From UBA4416 sp943362175 (GTDB lineage Bacteria; Bacteroidota; Bacteroidia; B-17B0; Aurantibacillaceae), in the NCBI GenBank assembly GCA_943362175.1, contig CALRIU020000025.1, forward strand, positions 1 through 64,000: a stretch of 64,000 bases of DNA, read 5' to 3'. Below are positions 53,801-61,059 of this stretch, one piece after another (positions within the stretch are counted from its first letter, which is position 1; every line of letters begins with the position of its first letter). The notes under the pieces are model-generated. The model saw only the letters and a program-made list of their open reading frames with translations, ran no database searches and had not been told where the DNA came from. The position numbers were made by a program, and so were the translations under genes.

Positions 53801-54615
53801 CGGCAGATCCTGGTTCCTACTTCCGTTCCCGAGCCATCCAATACCCTTGCGATGAAGAAGGGTTGCGCATTCTGATGGTACTTCGGATTTTCCATCACCA
53901 GTGCATAGGAGAAGCTGATCTGGTATAAGCCCGCTGTTGGCGTTGTAAAAGTCCGCTGGAGCATGTTGATACCTGCTCCCGGAGGACAGGGACCAGGCCC
54001 GTTGATCCTCACCGCGTGCGCCGAACCATTATTGGTTTGATTCAGGCCCGCGATCAGTGGATCGGGTAAATTATTGGTGAGCTCATACTCGAGCGGAGAG
54101 CTTAAAGCAATCGGTGTGTAAGCCACCGCGTTGCCCGGTACAAAAGAGCACTCGCCGCCACCGTATATCGGCCCTCTGTAGCCGGTATAGTTTGCAAGAG
54201 TCGGATCGCTCTCAAAATCTCCGTTAAAGCAGGCTACGCTCGTCACCTGTGCAGGAGCTGCATTAGGAGAGGCGCTTGCCTGCAACTCCATTCTGCCTGG
54301 ATTGTACAGAGCCGTGGCTCCCGGATTTTCCTGGAAGTATTGTTTCCTGTACTCGTCCTTCAGGTAGGCGTTCTGAAATTTAGGCAGATCTGCCGCCTTG
54401 ACCTCATCGCTGTGTCCTACCCTGGCATGAAACTGCTTCAATAAACTCTCGTGGTTAGAGCTGCTCAGTTTCCTGTCAACATAGTCATTAATCTTCGCTT
54501 CCTGGGTCTGAATTTGCTTGCGCCATTCTTCCCGGCTGACCTTTTGGCCCAATGCCGTCTGCGAGACAGACAGCATACACGCCAATGCCAAACTAAGTAA
54601 GTGTGTTTTTTTCAT
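50827..54615 (-). CDS. Giant cysteine-rich repeat protein, T9SS type A (six-repeat paralogue)
   Basis: 1262 aa from the Met at 54615 (MKKTHLLSLALACMLSVSQ signal peptide, cleaved near ALGQ); the frame continues 10 codons upstream. The architecture is that of 47389-50604: helical N-terminal region, jelly-roll domain (CFNGDFESDPTLANYTGYRG ... YAYVDDICASECC), CC-rich link, two Ig/PKD-like modules, then six instead of four fibronectin-like Cys-rich repeats, and a T9SS type A tail (VEAVPNPASDFVDFNL ... IIDRK). The two extra repeats account for the length difference. The N-terminal 500 residues are nearly identical between the two, while repeats vary more. Both promoter and terminator regions are also duplicated. 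Its function is unknown. Confidence 0.88.
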   Translation of the reverse strand: MKKTHLLSLALACMLSVSQTALGQKVSREEWRKQIQTQEAKINDYVDRKLSSSNHESLLKQFHARVGHSDEVKAADLPKFQNAYLKDEYRKQYFQENPGATALYNPGRMELQASASPNAAPAQVTSVACFNGDFESDPTLANYTGYRGPIYGGGECSFVPGNAVAYTPIALSSPLEYELTNNLPDPLIAGLNQTNNGSAHAVRINGPGPCPPGAGINMLQRTFTTPTAGLYQISFSYALVMENPKYHQNAQPFFIARVLDGSGTEVGTRICRVADLTNPIYNITGYTPNPSGCGTTDSLVWRDWTCASIQFQGDPSQTYTIEFFAADCAAGGHFGYAYVDDICASECCPKFFMRDCCDMHGGQHSGGATGRQSAATAASNSLVEKILADYNTRMALKYNFAANRAAAAIDPCCNPCAYPNDPYPVFIMDEFNTLISSTSYSISWSHDPGNTSAYAFILPGQQTIITVKGPGNCVWTDTLKLNCCNDTITITPFCTWDPCEFPNSPFAVRVQDQNGNTLTSAGGYTFQWFYTGGSSTGDAITATLANYPIIVKVKYPNGCEYTDTLKINCCKATAPKDLKCSQVTAGSLLSWTAVAGATYQLVITTNDPTCCRQGVSATYVFNTAATSTVIPLSFANCFSWYVVSICPDGSKSQASAKMCSCSPPSCNPTTPINLKCSPVTAGSLISWDPVPGTTYKVIINANDPACCHTGLPPTSSSFMISATSTVIPTSYAGCFSFQVIAVCPDGTQSAVSVKACSCSPPPCVANTPENLKCTQIASGSQISWDPVPGATYKVVINVNDPACCPQGQPQSTITWNVASTGTIVPTTVAGCFSWYVIAICPDGSQSAASGKQCSCSPVSCTPKVPTGLKCNQVSSGSQLSWNPVPGATYKLILNFNDPACCHTGIPPTGMMYNIAATTTVIPTSMGCFSWEVISVCPDGSQSASSGRICSCSPVISNCQPTTPINLKCSPLLSGSQISWDPVPGATYKVIINVNDPACCHTNQLGYSMVWNVATTNTVVPTSVAGCFSWYVIAICPDGSQSPASIKVCSCSPVIVAQCQDPYNLKCSIVQNQTQLSWTGGGLATGYEVELTYDDPACCRSTNLPTQQRFTVSGTSFIVPLGSWRCFSWRVRAVCPGGYSNWVNGGCNCTGAIIANPTSRQGNSDGNGGDGTPALGNDIRVEAVPNPASDFVDFNLYGAEKLQNQALEITIHDITGREVLRKTVDSEAKVRCDVNALSSGMYIYKLISKGELFYSGKIIIDRK
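51170..52910 (-). repeat. Tandem repeat array coding six fibronectin-like Cys-rich modules
   Basis: Six consecutive modules of about 95 aa (about 290 bases each), starting at KDLKCSQ, INLKCSP, ENLKCTQ, TGLKCNQ, INLKCSP and YNLKCSI. At DNA level the segments coding DPVPGATYKV, NDPACC and CPDGSQSA are nearly identical between modules, which should favour recombination and length change. Boundaries are approximate. Confidence 0.78.
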
Positions 54616-54642
54616 GACATTAGGTTTTAATTTGGTTACGTC

Positions 54643-54650
54643 CAAATGTA
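54643..54650 (-). promoter_or_regulatory. -7 promoter element of the second Cys-rich giant gene
   Basis: TACATTTG on the minus strand matches TAnnTTTG and ends 27 bases before the ATG at 54615. No TTTG -33 box is present at the 20-base spacing, so an activator may be needed. Confidence 0.6.
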
Positions 54651-54711
54651 TAACATTTACAAGGTGCGCCGCACCCGTATAATTACCGGAATTTCAGGGA
54701 AACAAGCGATT

Positions 54712-54725
54712 GCGTAGTATTACGT
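54712..54725. promoter_or_regulatory. Putative operator, RCGTA-N4-TACGY dyad (site 4)
   Basis: GCGTA-GTAT-TACGT, 96 bases upstream of the ATG at 54615 and 61 bases upstream of its -7 element, exactly as in the paralogue. The rest of the gap up to the threonine aldolase gene (54726-54938) is A-rich and shows no gene or other feature. Confidence 0.6.
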
Positions 54726-54938
54726 GAGAGAAAACTTAACGTACTCACTATGAAGGTTTAATCCTTCAGGAGATCAGATAAATAGAAATGCTGTCATCAC
54801 AACAGTAATCCTCTGGGGAATATTATCATCACAAGACAACAGGAAACGAAAAACTAGAATCTATAACACAGGGAATAGAATGACAGGTAGCGTCACACAT
54901 TTTTCAGAAAAAAAAACATCATTACTTTCAGAGATGAA

Positions 54939-55955
54939 TCAGATCTTATGCCTGAAGACTTCTATGGTGTGATCCAGCATCTCATCCGTAAAGTCGAGGT
55001 GCGTGACCAGGCGAACGGTTTGTTTTCCAAAGGCTGATACTTTGATGCTGTAAGGTTTTAATTTTTCCTCGAACTCCGCTGCTGTGAGGTCTGCCAGGTG
55101 AAAGATCACGATGTTGGTATCTACCGGCAGCACTTCTTTCACGTAAGGCATAGCAGCAAGAGCGGCTTCCATTTGCCGGGCGCGCTCATGATCTTCTTTC
55201 AGGCGCTCCACATGATGATCGAGCGCATACAGGCCCGCCGCCGCCAGGAATCCCGCCTGCCGCATGCCACCGCCCATCACTTTGCGCACACGCCTTGCTT
55301 TTTTAATAAAGGCATGCGTTCCCAGCAAAAGCGAACCAACCGGCGCGCCCAGTCCTTTACTGAAACATACGGAGATGGAATCAAATTGCTCCCCTACTTC
55401 CGCTGCGCTGTAGCCTGCTGCTGCCATGGCATTGAAAATCCGTGCGCCATCAAGATGCAACGGCAGTTGTTTCGCTTCACACAGTGTTTTGATCTGCCTC
55501 ATGCCTGCGAGGTCGTAGTAGCTTCCGCCGGCTTTGTTGACGGTATTTTCGAGAGATACCAAAGCCGTGCGAGCCAGCCAGTCGTAGGAGGCATTCACGC
55601 AGGCTTCGATCTGCGAAGCATTCAGCCTTCCCCTGTCGCCCTCTACAAGCCGCGCCTGTACCGATGAGTTAAAGGCAATGCCGCCACCTTCGTAATGGTA
55701 AATATGTGAGTTGCTTTCCGCGATGAGTTCATCGCCGGGTTGCGTATGGCATTTGATGGCGATCTGGTTGGTCATCGTTCCGCTCGGACAAAACAAGGCT
55801 GCTTCTTTGCTAAACAATTTAGCAGTGCGCTCTTCCAAAGCGACGACCGTAGGATCTTCTGCATACACATCATCTCCCACGTTAGCGCTCATCATCGCTT
55901 CCAGCATGGCTGCGGTGGGCTTTGTCACGGTATCGCTTCTCAGATCGACTGTCAT
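54939..55955 (-). CDS. ltaE: Low-specificity L-threonine aldolase
   Basis: 338 aa. This is a fold-type I PLP enzyme of the beta-eliminating lyase family that cleaves L-threonine or L-allo-threonine to glycine and acetaldehyde in the cytoplasm. The N-terminus MTVDLRSDTVTKPTAAM and the following VGDDVYAEDPTV are diagnostic. CPSGTMTNQIA binds the PLP phosphate, LDGARIFNA contains the PLP-contacting Asp, and the Schiff-base Lys is in SVCFSKGLGAPVGS. Length and motif order are normal. It is divergent from the M43 protease gene and not linked to glycine genes. Confidence 0.95.
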   Translation of the reverse strand: MTVDLRSDTVTKPTAAMLEAMMSANVGDDVYAEDPTVVALEERTAKLFSKEAALFCPSGTMTNQIAIKCHTQPGDELIAESNSHIYHYEGGGIAFNSSVQARLVEGDRGRLNASQIEACVNASYDWLARTALVSLENTVNKAGGSYYDLAGMRQIKTLCEAKQLPLHLDGARIFNAMAAAGYSAAEVGEQFDSISVCFSKGLGAPVGSLLLGTHAFIKKARRVRKVMGGGMRQAGFLAAAGLYALDHHVERLKEDHERARQMEAALAAMPYVKEVLPVDTNIVIFHLADLTAAEFEEKLKPYSIKVSAFGKQTVRLVTHLDFTDEMLDHTIEVFRHKI

Positions 55956-56081
55956 TTTTTAAGGTTTTAATGGTAAAATTAAAAGAATCAGGGCTTTTTC
56001 ACTACAAAATTAACGGTATATATTATGTGATCAAATCTATAATAAGTATTTTAGAAATCTATAAATTTTTATATTCCTTAC

Positions 56082-58166
56082 ATGAGAACATTGATTACCA
56101 CAGCCTGCCTGGCACTCTGCATTTCGAAAGGCGCTTTTTCCCAACAAGAGGCGATGCGCCAAAACTGGTGCGGATCTGTTGAGGCGATGGAAAAGCACTT
56201 TTTGAATCATCCCGAGCTCAAACAACGCTTTGAAGCCTACCAGGCCCAGGCCAATACACAGCAAAACCAGCCGCAACAGCGAACGGCTGCCGCTACGTAT
56301 ACCATCCCTGTTGTTTTCCACGTGCTGCACCAATATGGTGTTGAGAACATCAGCGATGCCCAGATCAACGACCAGATCGCCATCTTCAACCGGGACTTCA
56401 ACAGGCAAAACGCCGACACCAATGTCGTGATCACTCCTTTCAAAAACCTGATCGGCGATGTGCATTTCGCATTCCAGCTGGCAAAAAAAGATCCTAACGG
56501 AAACTGCACCAGCGGCATTAACCGCTACTACGATGCCAACACAGCCTCCTGGACCGGGCAAGGCAGCGATTACCTCTATACCTGGGATTCGCAAAAATAC
56601 CTGAACATTTATGTGGTGAGAAGCATTGCCAGCGGTGCGGCAGGCTATGCCTACTATCCGGGAAGCCTTAGCCCCAGCGACGATATGGACGCCATCCTGA
56701 TCTTATCCAATTATGTAGGAAGCATCGGGACGTCTTCCGTAGGAAAATCAAGGGCACTGACGCATGAGGTGGGGCACTGGTTCAACTTACAGCACGTGTG
56801 GGGCAATACCAATAACCCGGGAGTGGCCTGCGGCAACGACCAGGTAAGCGATACACCAATCACCAAAGGTTTTACAAGCTGCCCGACACAGGCAACTTCG
56901 GATGATTGTAACGCCGGCATCTATGAGAATTACCAGAACTATATGGATTACTCGTATTGCTCGGTGATGTTTACTCCGGGACAGGTAACACGGATGACCA
57001 ATGCGATTAACAACGGCATTGTGGGCAGGAACAACCTCTCATCGCCTTCCAACCTGAGTGCCACAGGGATTTCGCCGGTGGCGAACTGCGCTCCAAAAGC
57101 CGATTTCACGTCCAACAAACAGGTGGTATGCGTGAATCAATCGGTAAACTATAGCGACATCAGCAATATCTCCGCTCCTACTTCCTGGAGCTGGACATTT
57201 CCCGGCGGCTCGCCCTCTACGTCCAGCGTTCAAAACCCAACCGTAACGTATAGCGCTCCGGGTACTTATTCGGTATTACTCACGGCTACCAATGCCAACG
57301 GAAGCACTTCCGAAACAAAGGTCAATTACATCACTGTGGTGAATGCACCGCAAACGGCCAGCTTACAGGAGGGCTTTGAAACCGGCGCTATTCCTAACCC
57401 AACGTGGTCTGTCAGGAACATGGCTTCTTTCGGCACCAACTGGCAGCAAACATCAGCAGCCAGCGCTTCGGGCTCCAAATCGGCGAAAGTAGACCAAACT
57501 ATTGAAGCGGGAACCAGCGTGGAACTGTATTCCCCGACGTATAATTTTGCTGCCATGCCCGGTGTGGCACTCACCATGAAATGGGCCGGTGCCGAAAGGG
57601 ATACGTCTACTCACGCTTCGATGGATGTCCTCAGCGTACAGTTCTCTACGAATTGCGGGGCTACCTGGACGACACGCCTCAACCGGAATGTAAAAACCGG
57701 CAGCGTGGGTGTCAGCCCCCTGACAACGGGAGGTAATTTTGTTCCGGCTTCATCGCAATTTTACCAGGATAATGTTCCTTTGGCGGGTTTGACAACAGAA
57801 CCCAACGTGATGTTCAAATTCAAATTCACGGCTGAATATGGCATGTCCAATAACTTTTACCTCGACGACATCAACCTGACCAGCGTGACGGGAATTGCCG
57901 AGCTCCCATTGGTTTCAAATATCCTGATCTTCCCCAACCCGGCTTCGGACCTGGTGACGGTAGAGTTCGACCTGGTAGATGATAAAAACATCAGCGTGGA
58001 AATGAAAGATGTGCTGGGACGCCTCATTAAAACAGGTACATCATCATTCCTGCAGGCAGGCCATCACCAGATCAGCATGCCTCTCGGCGATGTGGCCAAA
58101 GGCATTTATTTTATTTCGGTGAACAGCAAGACACAGGTGCTCACCAAAAAGCTGGTGATTGACTAA
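56082..58166 (+). CDS. Secreted M43-family zinc metalloprotease with PKD domain and T9SS type A domain (third paralogue)
   Basis: 694 aa. It has a signal peptide (about residues 1-20), an M43 catalytic domain with HEVGHWFNLQH (near residue 229) and the Met-turn YMDYSYC, a PKD domain (CAPKADFTSNKQVVCVNQSV to TVVNAP), a MAM-like region ending NFYLDDINLT, and a T9SS type A tail (IFPNPASDLVTVEF ... KKLVID). It is homologous over its whole length to the tandem pair at 8679-13316 but clearly more divergent from either than they are from each other. The catalytic residues are intact. The gene is followed by a strong terminator. Confidence 0.93.
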   Translation: MRTLITTACLALCISKGAFSQQEAMRQNWCGSVEAMEKHFLNHPELKQRFEAYQAQANTQQNQPQQRTAAATYTIPVVFHVLHQYGVENISDAQINDQIAIFNRDFNRQNADTNVVITPFKNLIGDVHFAFQLAKKDPNGNCTSGINRYYDANTASWTGQGSDYLYTWDSQKYLNIYVVRSIASGAAGYAYYPGSLSPSDDMDAILILSNYVGSIGTSSVGKSRALTHEVGHWFNLQHVWGNTNNPGVACGNDQVSDTPITKGFTSCPTQATSDDCNAGIYENYQNYMDYSYCSVMFTPGQVTRMTNAINNGIVGRNNLSSPSNLSATGISPVANCAPKADFTSNKQVVCVNQSVNYSDISNISAPTSWSWTFPGGSPSTSSVQNPTVTYSAPGTYSVLLTATNANGSTSETKVNYITVVNAPQTASLQEGFETGAIPNPTWSVRNMASFGTNWQQTSAASASGSKSAKVDQTIEAGTSVELYSPTYNFAAMPGVALTMKWAGAERDTSTHASMDVLSVQFSTNCGATWTTRLNRNVKTGSVGVSPLTTGGNFVPASSQFYQDNVPLAGLTTEPNVMFKFKFTAEYGMSNNFYLDDINLTSVTGIAELPLVSNILIFPNPASDLVTVEFDLVDDKNISVEMKDVLGRLIKTGTSSFLQAGHHQISMPLGDVAKGIYFISVNSKTQVLTKKLVID

Positions 58167-58190
58167 GGGCTTGCGTGACATCTTAAAAAC

Positions 58191-58219
58191 AAAACCTCCG
58201 GCAGCAGCCGGAGGTTTTT
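58191..58219 (+). terminator. Rho-independent terminator of the third M43 protease gene
   Basis: CCTCCGGC and GCCGGAGG form the stem around a 4-base AGCA loop, followed by TTTTT. It lies 24 bases past the stop codon of 56082-58166. Confidence 0.9.
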
Positions 58220-58273
58220 AGTTTTGATGTATCCCATTTTCTGTGCCTGCATTTAGTATTTGAGTAGTGATTA

Positions 58274-58378
58274 ACGCGTGAGCGATTGCAGCGAAAAGCT
58301 TCCACGCTGTTCTTTCGGCGTGGAACTTGCAGCGAAAAGCGCGACTCCGCTGCCTCTTTGCGGAGGCACGCCCAAAAT
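58274..58378 (+). repeat. Structured intergenic repeat, copy 4
   Basis: It starts ACGCGTGAGCGATTGCAGCG with AAAAGC, has a hairpin CCACGC/GCGTGG, repeats TTGCAGCGAAAAGC, has a second hairpin CTCCGC/GCGGAG, and ends GGCACGCCCAAAA. Start and end match copies 2 and 3, while the hairpin stems have different but complementary bases. It lies between the convergent M43 gene and the DUF2238 gene. Confidence 0.6.
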
Positions 58379-58427
58379 TACTTTTTGGAACCAGCAGCTT
58401 CGGAATTGGCAAATACGTAGAATGTTC

Positions 58428-59045
58428 TCAGGAAACCTGAGCTAATTTACCAATGGAGCGATCGTGCCAGCGTGACAGAAGGCTCAGGGCACAGACAGCA
58501 CCAATAAGCGCACAGAGCATATCGGTTTGTGTATCCCACACATAACCCTGCGTTCCTAAAAAGGCATCGGCCGACTCGCCTGTCATGATCGCTACCATCG
58601 CTTCGATGAGCTCATACACGGCGCTAATGGCCAGGCATACACAGGTGCTTAAAAAGAAGAGCCAGCCTCTTTTGGCAACCACCTGTTTCCTGATGAGCAA
58701 CTCGCGGGTGATGATGGCCGGAACAAAGCCCTGGATAAAATGCCCTAATTTATCGTAGTTGTTCCTGTCCTGGTGCAGAACATCTTTGATCCAGTCAAAC
58801 AAAGGCACTTCGGCGTAGGTGTAGTGCCCGCCGATGTATAGCACCCAGGCATGCAACAGAATAAGGCCGTAGGCCAGGCCGGACATCGGAAAGCTGTTTC
58901 GCGTGAGCGTCAGGATCAGGAGGGCGACGATCGCCGGAACGACTTCCAGTATCCAGGTAAAATAATCATGCGGCGCGATGCCGGAGAGGATCAGACCCAG
59001 CAGCATCAGCGCTGCAAAAATCCTGTAGGTGGTTTCTTTTATCAT
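58428..59045 (-). CDS. DUF2238 family inner-membrane protein (YjdF-like)
   Basis: 205 aa with about six transmembrane segments. Conserved polar residues in or near the membrane, such as YIGGHYTYAEVPLFDW, NYDKLGHFIQGF, SAVYELIE and QGYVWDTQTDMLCALIG, match the DUF2238/YjdF family. The clustered His, Glu and Asp suggest a buried active or metal site, but no function is known. It lies 7 bases after the preceding gene on the same strand and is the last gene of a run of minus-strand genes. Confidence 0.85.
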   Translation of the reverse strand: MIKETTYRIFAALMLLGLILSGIAPHDYFTWILEVVPAIVALLILTLTRNSFPMSGLAYGLILLHAWVLYIGGHYTYAEVPLFDWIKDVLHQDRNNYDKLGHFIQGFVPAIITRELLIRKQVVAKRGWLFFLSTCVCLAISAVYELIEAMVAIMTGESADAFLGTQGYVWDTQTDMLCALIGAVCALSLLSRWHDRSIGKLAQVS

Positions 59046-59052
59046 CGGGGGC

Positions 59053-59985
59053 TTATCCTTTTTCTGCCAGGTCGTTCAGTAGCTCTACAAAGGCGGCAGG
59101 TGGTGTGAATTTCAGGCTTTGCTCCTCGAGCTCATAAGGCAGGTCGGTGAATTTGCCGCGGTGATACCACAACAGGGAAGAGCTCAACGAACCGGGTCCT
59201 TCGCGGTACATGCCATGAATGGTAGGAATAAGGCCATTGACGGCTTTGATGATCTCGATGCCGTTGATCGGATAAATCAGGGCCGCATGCCGGTGCGGCA
59301 CACCAACCAGTGCCCCGTATTCGCCAACGAGGTCGGGTCTGCCCTCCAGCTCAAACAGGAGATTGGGCACAAAGAAATGATCGGCTTCTGCAAACAGGAT
59401 CTCAAATTCACCGAAATCAAACGACGAGATTTCTACCGGGTTATTCGCTTTGGTATTGCGGACAGCGGTTTCAAAGAGGTCTTCCAATGTTTTGCTCCAT
59501 TTCTCCGCCTGCTCCGGCTTAATGTTGGTGATGGTATCGGGCAGATCGAAGATGAGCATCGCATACATATCTCCGGCAAAGGGCTTCCCAATGAAAATCC
59601 CTTTGGGGAGATTGTCCATGTAATGTTGAGGATAAAGCCTCACCCCGATGTAGGGCTTTACTTTTTCGTAGGTGCCGGCTATCTTTTCAAATTCCTTCCT
59701 GAACACTTCTCCTCTTTCCATCGCCCCGAAGTGCGCGGCAATTGCCTCTTTGTAATCTGCCGGCTCCCTCTGTTTGCATACCTGCGCCACGTTGGTAAGG
59801 CCGAGCTGCTGCGCTCCGAATTCACCGCCTTCTATCTTCAGGACAGAGCCATCCAGTAGCGGGCTCAGGCCTTTGCTCTGAAAATAATTTCCCAGCTCAT
59901 TTAAAAAAGCATTGTACTCTTCTTTGGTAAAGAAGCCTGCCCACTGCGGCACCTCTTCGTTGTTGCGGTTGGATAATGAAAGCAT
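59053..59985 (-). CDS. Cytoplasmic protein of unknown function, weakly DUF1444-like
   Basis: 310 aa with no signal peptide or membrane segment. It is an alternating alpha/beta protein. YIGVRLYPQHYMDNLPKGIF, DMYAMLIFDLPDTITN, EYGALVGVPHRHAALIYPIN and EIIKAVNGLIPTIHGMY have the order of conserved segments of DUF1444 (Bacillus YtpQ-like), including the VPHxxxxL element. This is a suggestion from the pattern only. It lies 37 bases downstream of a small membrane protein gene and 7 bases upstream of DUF2238. Confidence 0.65.
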   Translation of the reverse strand: MLSLSNRNNEEVPQWAGFFTKEEYNAFLNELGNYFQSKGLSPLLDGSVLKIEGGEFGAQQLGLTNVAQVCKQREPADYKEAIAAHFGAMERGEVFRKEFEKIAGTYEKVKPYIGVRLYPQHYMDNLPKGIFIGKPFAGDMYAMLIFDLPDTITNIKPEQAEKWSKTLEDLFETAVRNTKANNPVEISSFDFGEFEILFAEADHFFVPNLLFELEGRPDLVGEYGALVGVPHRHAALIYPINGIEIIKAVNGLIPTIHGMYREGPGSLSSSLLWYHRGKFTDLPYELEEQSLKFTPPAAFVELLNDLAEKG

Positions 59986-60022
59986 GTGTTTAATAGATGG
60001 TGTGAGGTAAATGCATAAAACT

Positions 60023-60370
60023 TCAGAGCAGGCCCCTGTTCCGCATGAGCATCAGCGAAACCAGCACAATGACGGAAAACAGCGTGCCCACAGGCAGGTA
60101 CCAAAGCGTGAGTATGGAAATCGTGATTCCGAACAGCCATGCAAAAGGTTGTCCGCTCCACAGGGCCATGATCCAGCCAAGCCAGGCCAAGCCGAAGAGG
60201 ATAAACAAAGGCCCCAGCTTAAAAACATCCACGCCGAGCTTATCAAAGAGGCCGGCCCAGGGACCGGGTTTTTCCGGGCCGATGTATTTCCCGTTGACCA
60301 GCACAAAGATCCCGTCGATCAGCATGTAAAGTCCGTTTATGCTTCCCAGTATCGTTACCAATAATTTCAT
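60023..60370 (-). CDS. Small integral membrane protein of unknown function
   Basis: 115 aa with four predicted transmembrane helices (about residues 1-25, 45-68, 72-88 and 90-108) and very short loops. The motif VNGKYIGPEKPGPW lies between the first two. I do not recognise the family. It lies in the minus-strand run between the DUF6915 gene (80-base gap) and the DUF1444-like gene. Confidence 0.72.
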   Translation of the reverse strand: MKLLVTILGSINGLYMLIDGIFVLVNGKYIGPEKPGPWAGLFDKLGVDVFKLGPLFILFGLAWLGWIMALWSGQPFAWLFGITISILTLWYLPVGTLFSVIVLVSLMLMRNRGLL

Positions 60371-60450
60371 GTACCCTTAGTTTTTCTGTAAGTTCTGCTA
60401 GTTAAAAATAGGAAATTGACCGAACAATCTGCCAGCAAAAAAATTATTTT

Positions 60451-61056
60451 TTATCCGACGATCTTCCCGGCCGTCAGCCTGCAGCTGTCGGGAAAAGCGC
60501 TACCATTGTCCATCCACAGCCTGAAAGCCATGTGGTTGAACAGATCTCCGGGACTGATGCCAAAATCTTTGATCTCTGCCGGCTTTCTGAAAATTTTCGG
60601 AACGATCTCATTCACGAACCAGGAATTGTGCGTGATCAGCAGGGAAGCTTTTAAACCCGTGGCATGCAGGGGTGATAATAAAAGCTCGTACAATACCTTG
60701 TCGTGAGCATAGGATGCCGCAAAAGCTTCGAAATCATGCAGTCCTGCCGCTTCGGGCTCTATTGCTTTCACGAAGTCTTCCAGCGTGGGAATGAAGCGGT
60801 TCTGGTAGTCGGGCAGAATGTGATCCTGCTCGCAGAGGTCTTTCACATTTACTTCTTTGCCGTCGCTGTTGATGAGGGTATGACCGAACACCGGAACCAC
60901 CACCCGGCGAATGCCCCAAAGGGTGTGCAGGACGCGGTGGCGGTTATCGCTGCAAAGCTCCTTGGTGCTATCCATAAAATCGTGAATGGCCAGGTAATCT
61001 TCTACCCGGCCTCCGCGCCTGCGCACAGAGATCTTTGCATGGATCACGGAATTCAT
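60451..61056 (-). CDS. DUF6915 family protein
   Basis: 201 aa, cytoplasmic. The N-terminal half has the pattern of DUF6915: HAKISVRRRGGRVEDYLAIH, FMDSTKELCSDNRHRVLHT with conserved Asp/His, then FGHTLINSDGKEVNVKDLCE and QDHILPDYQNRFIPTLEDF. The clustered His and Asp could bind a metal. The C-terminal 80 residues (from about residue 120) look like a separate helical extension not typical of that family. It overlaps nothing, and starts 3 bases after the stop of the preceding gene. The function is unknown. Confidence 0.75.
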   Translation of the reverse strand: MNSVIHAKISVRRRGGRVEDYLAIHDFMDSTKELCSDNRHRVLHTLWGIRRVVVPVFGHTLINSDGKEVNVKDLCEQDHILPDYQNRFIPTLEDFVKAIEPEAAGLHDFEAFAASYAHDKVLYELLLSPLHATGLKASLLITHNSWFVNEIVPKIFRKPAEIKDFGISPGDLFNHMAFRLWMDNGSAFPDSCRLTAGKIVG

Positions 61057-61059
61057 TTC

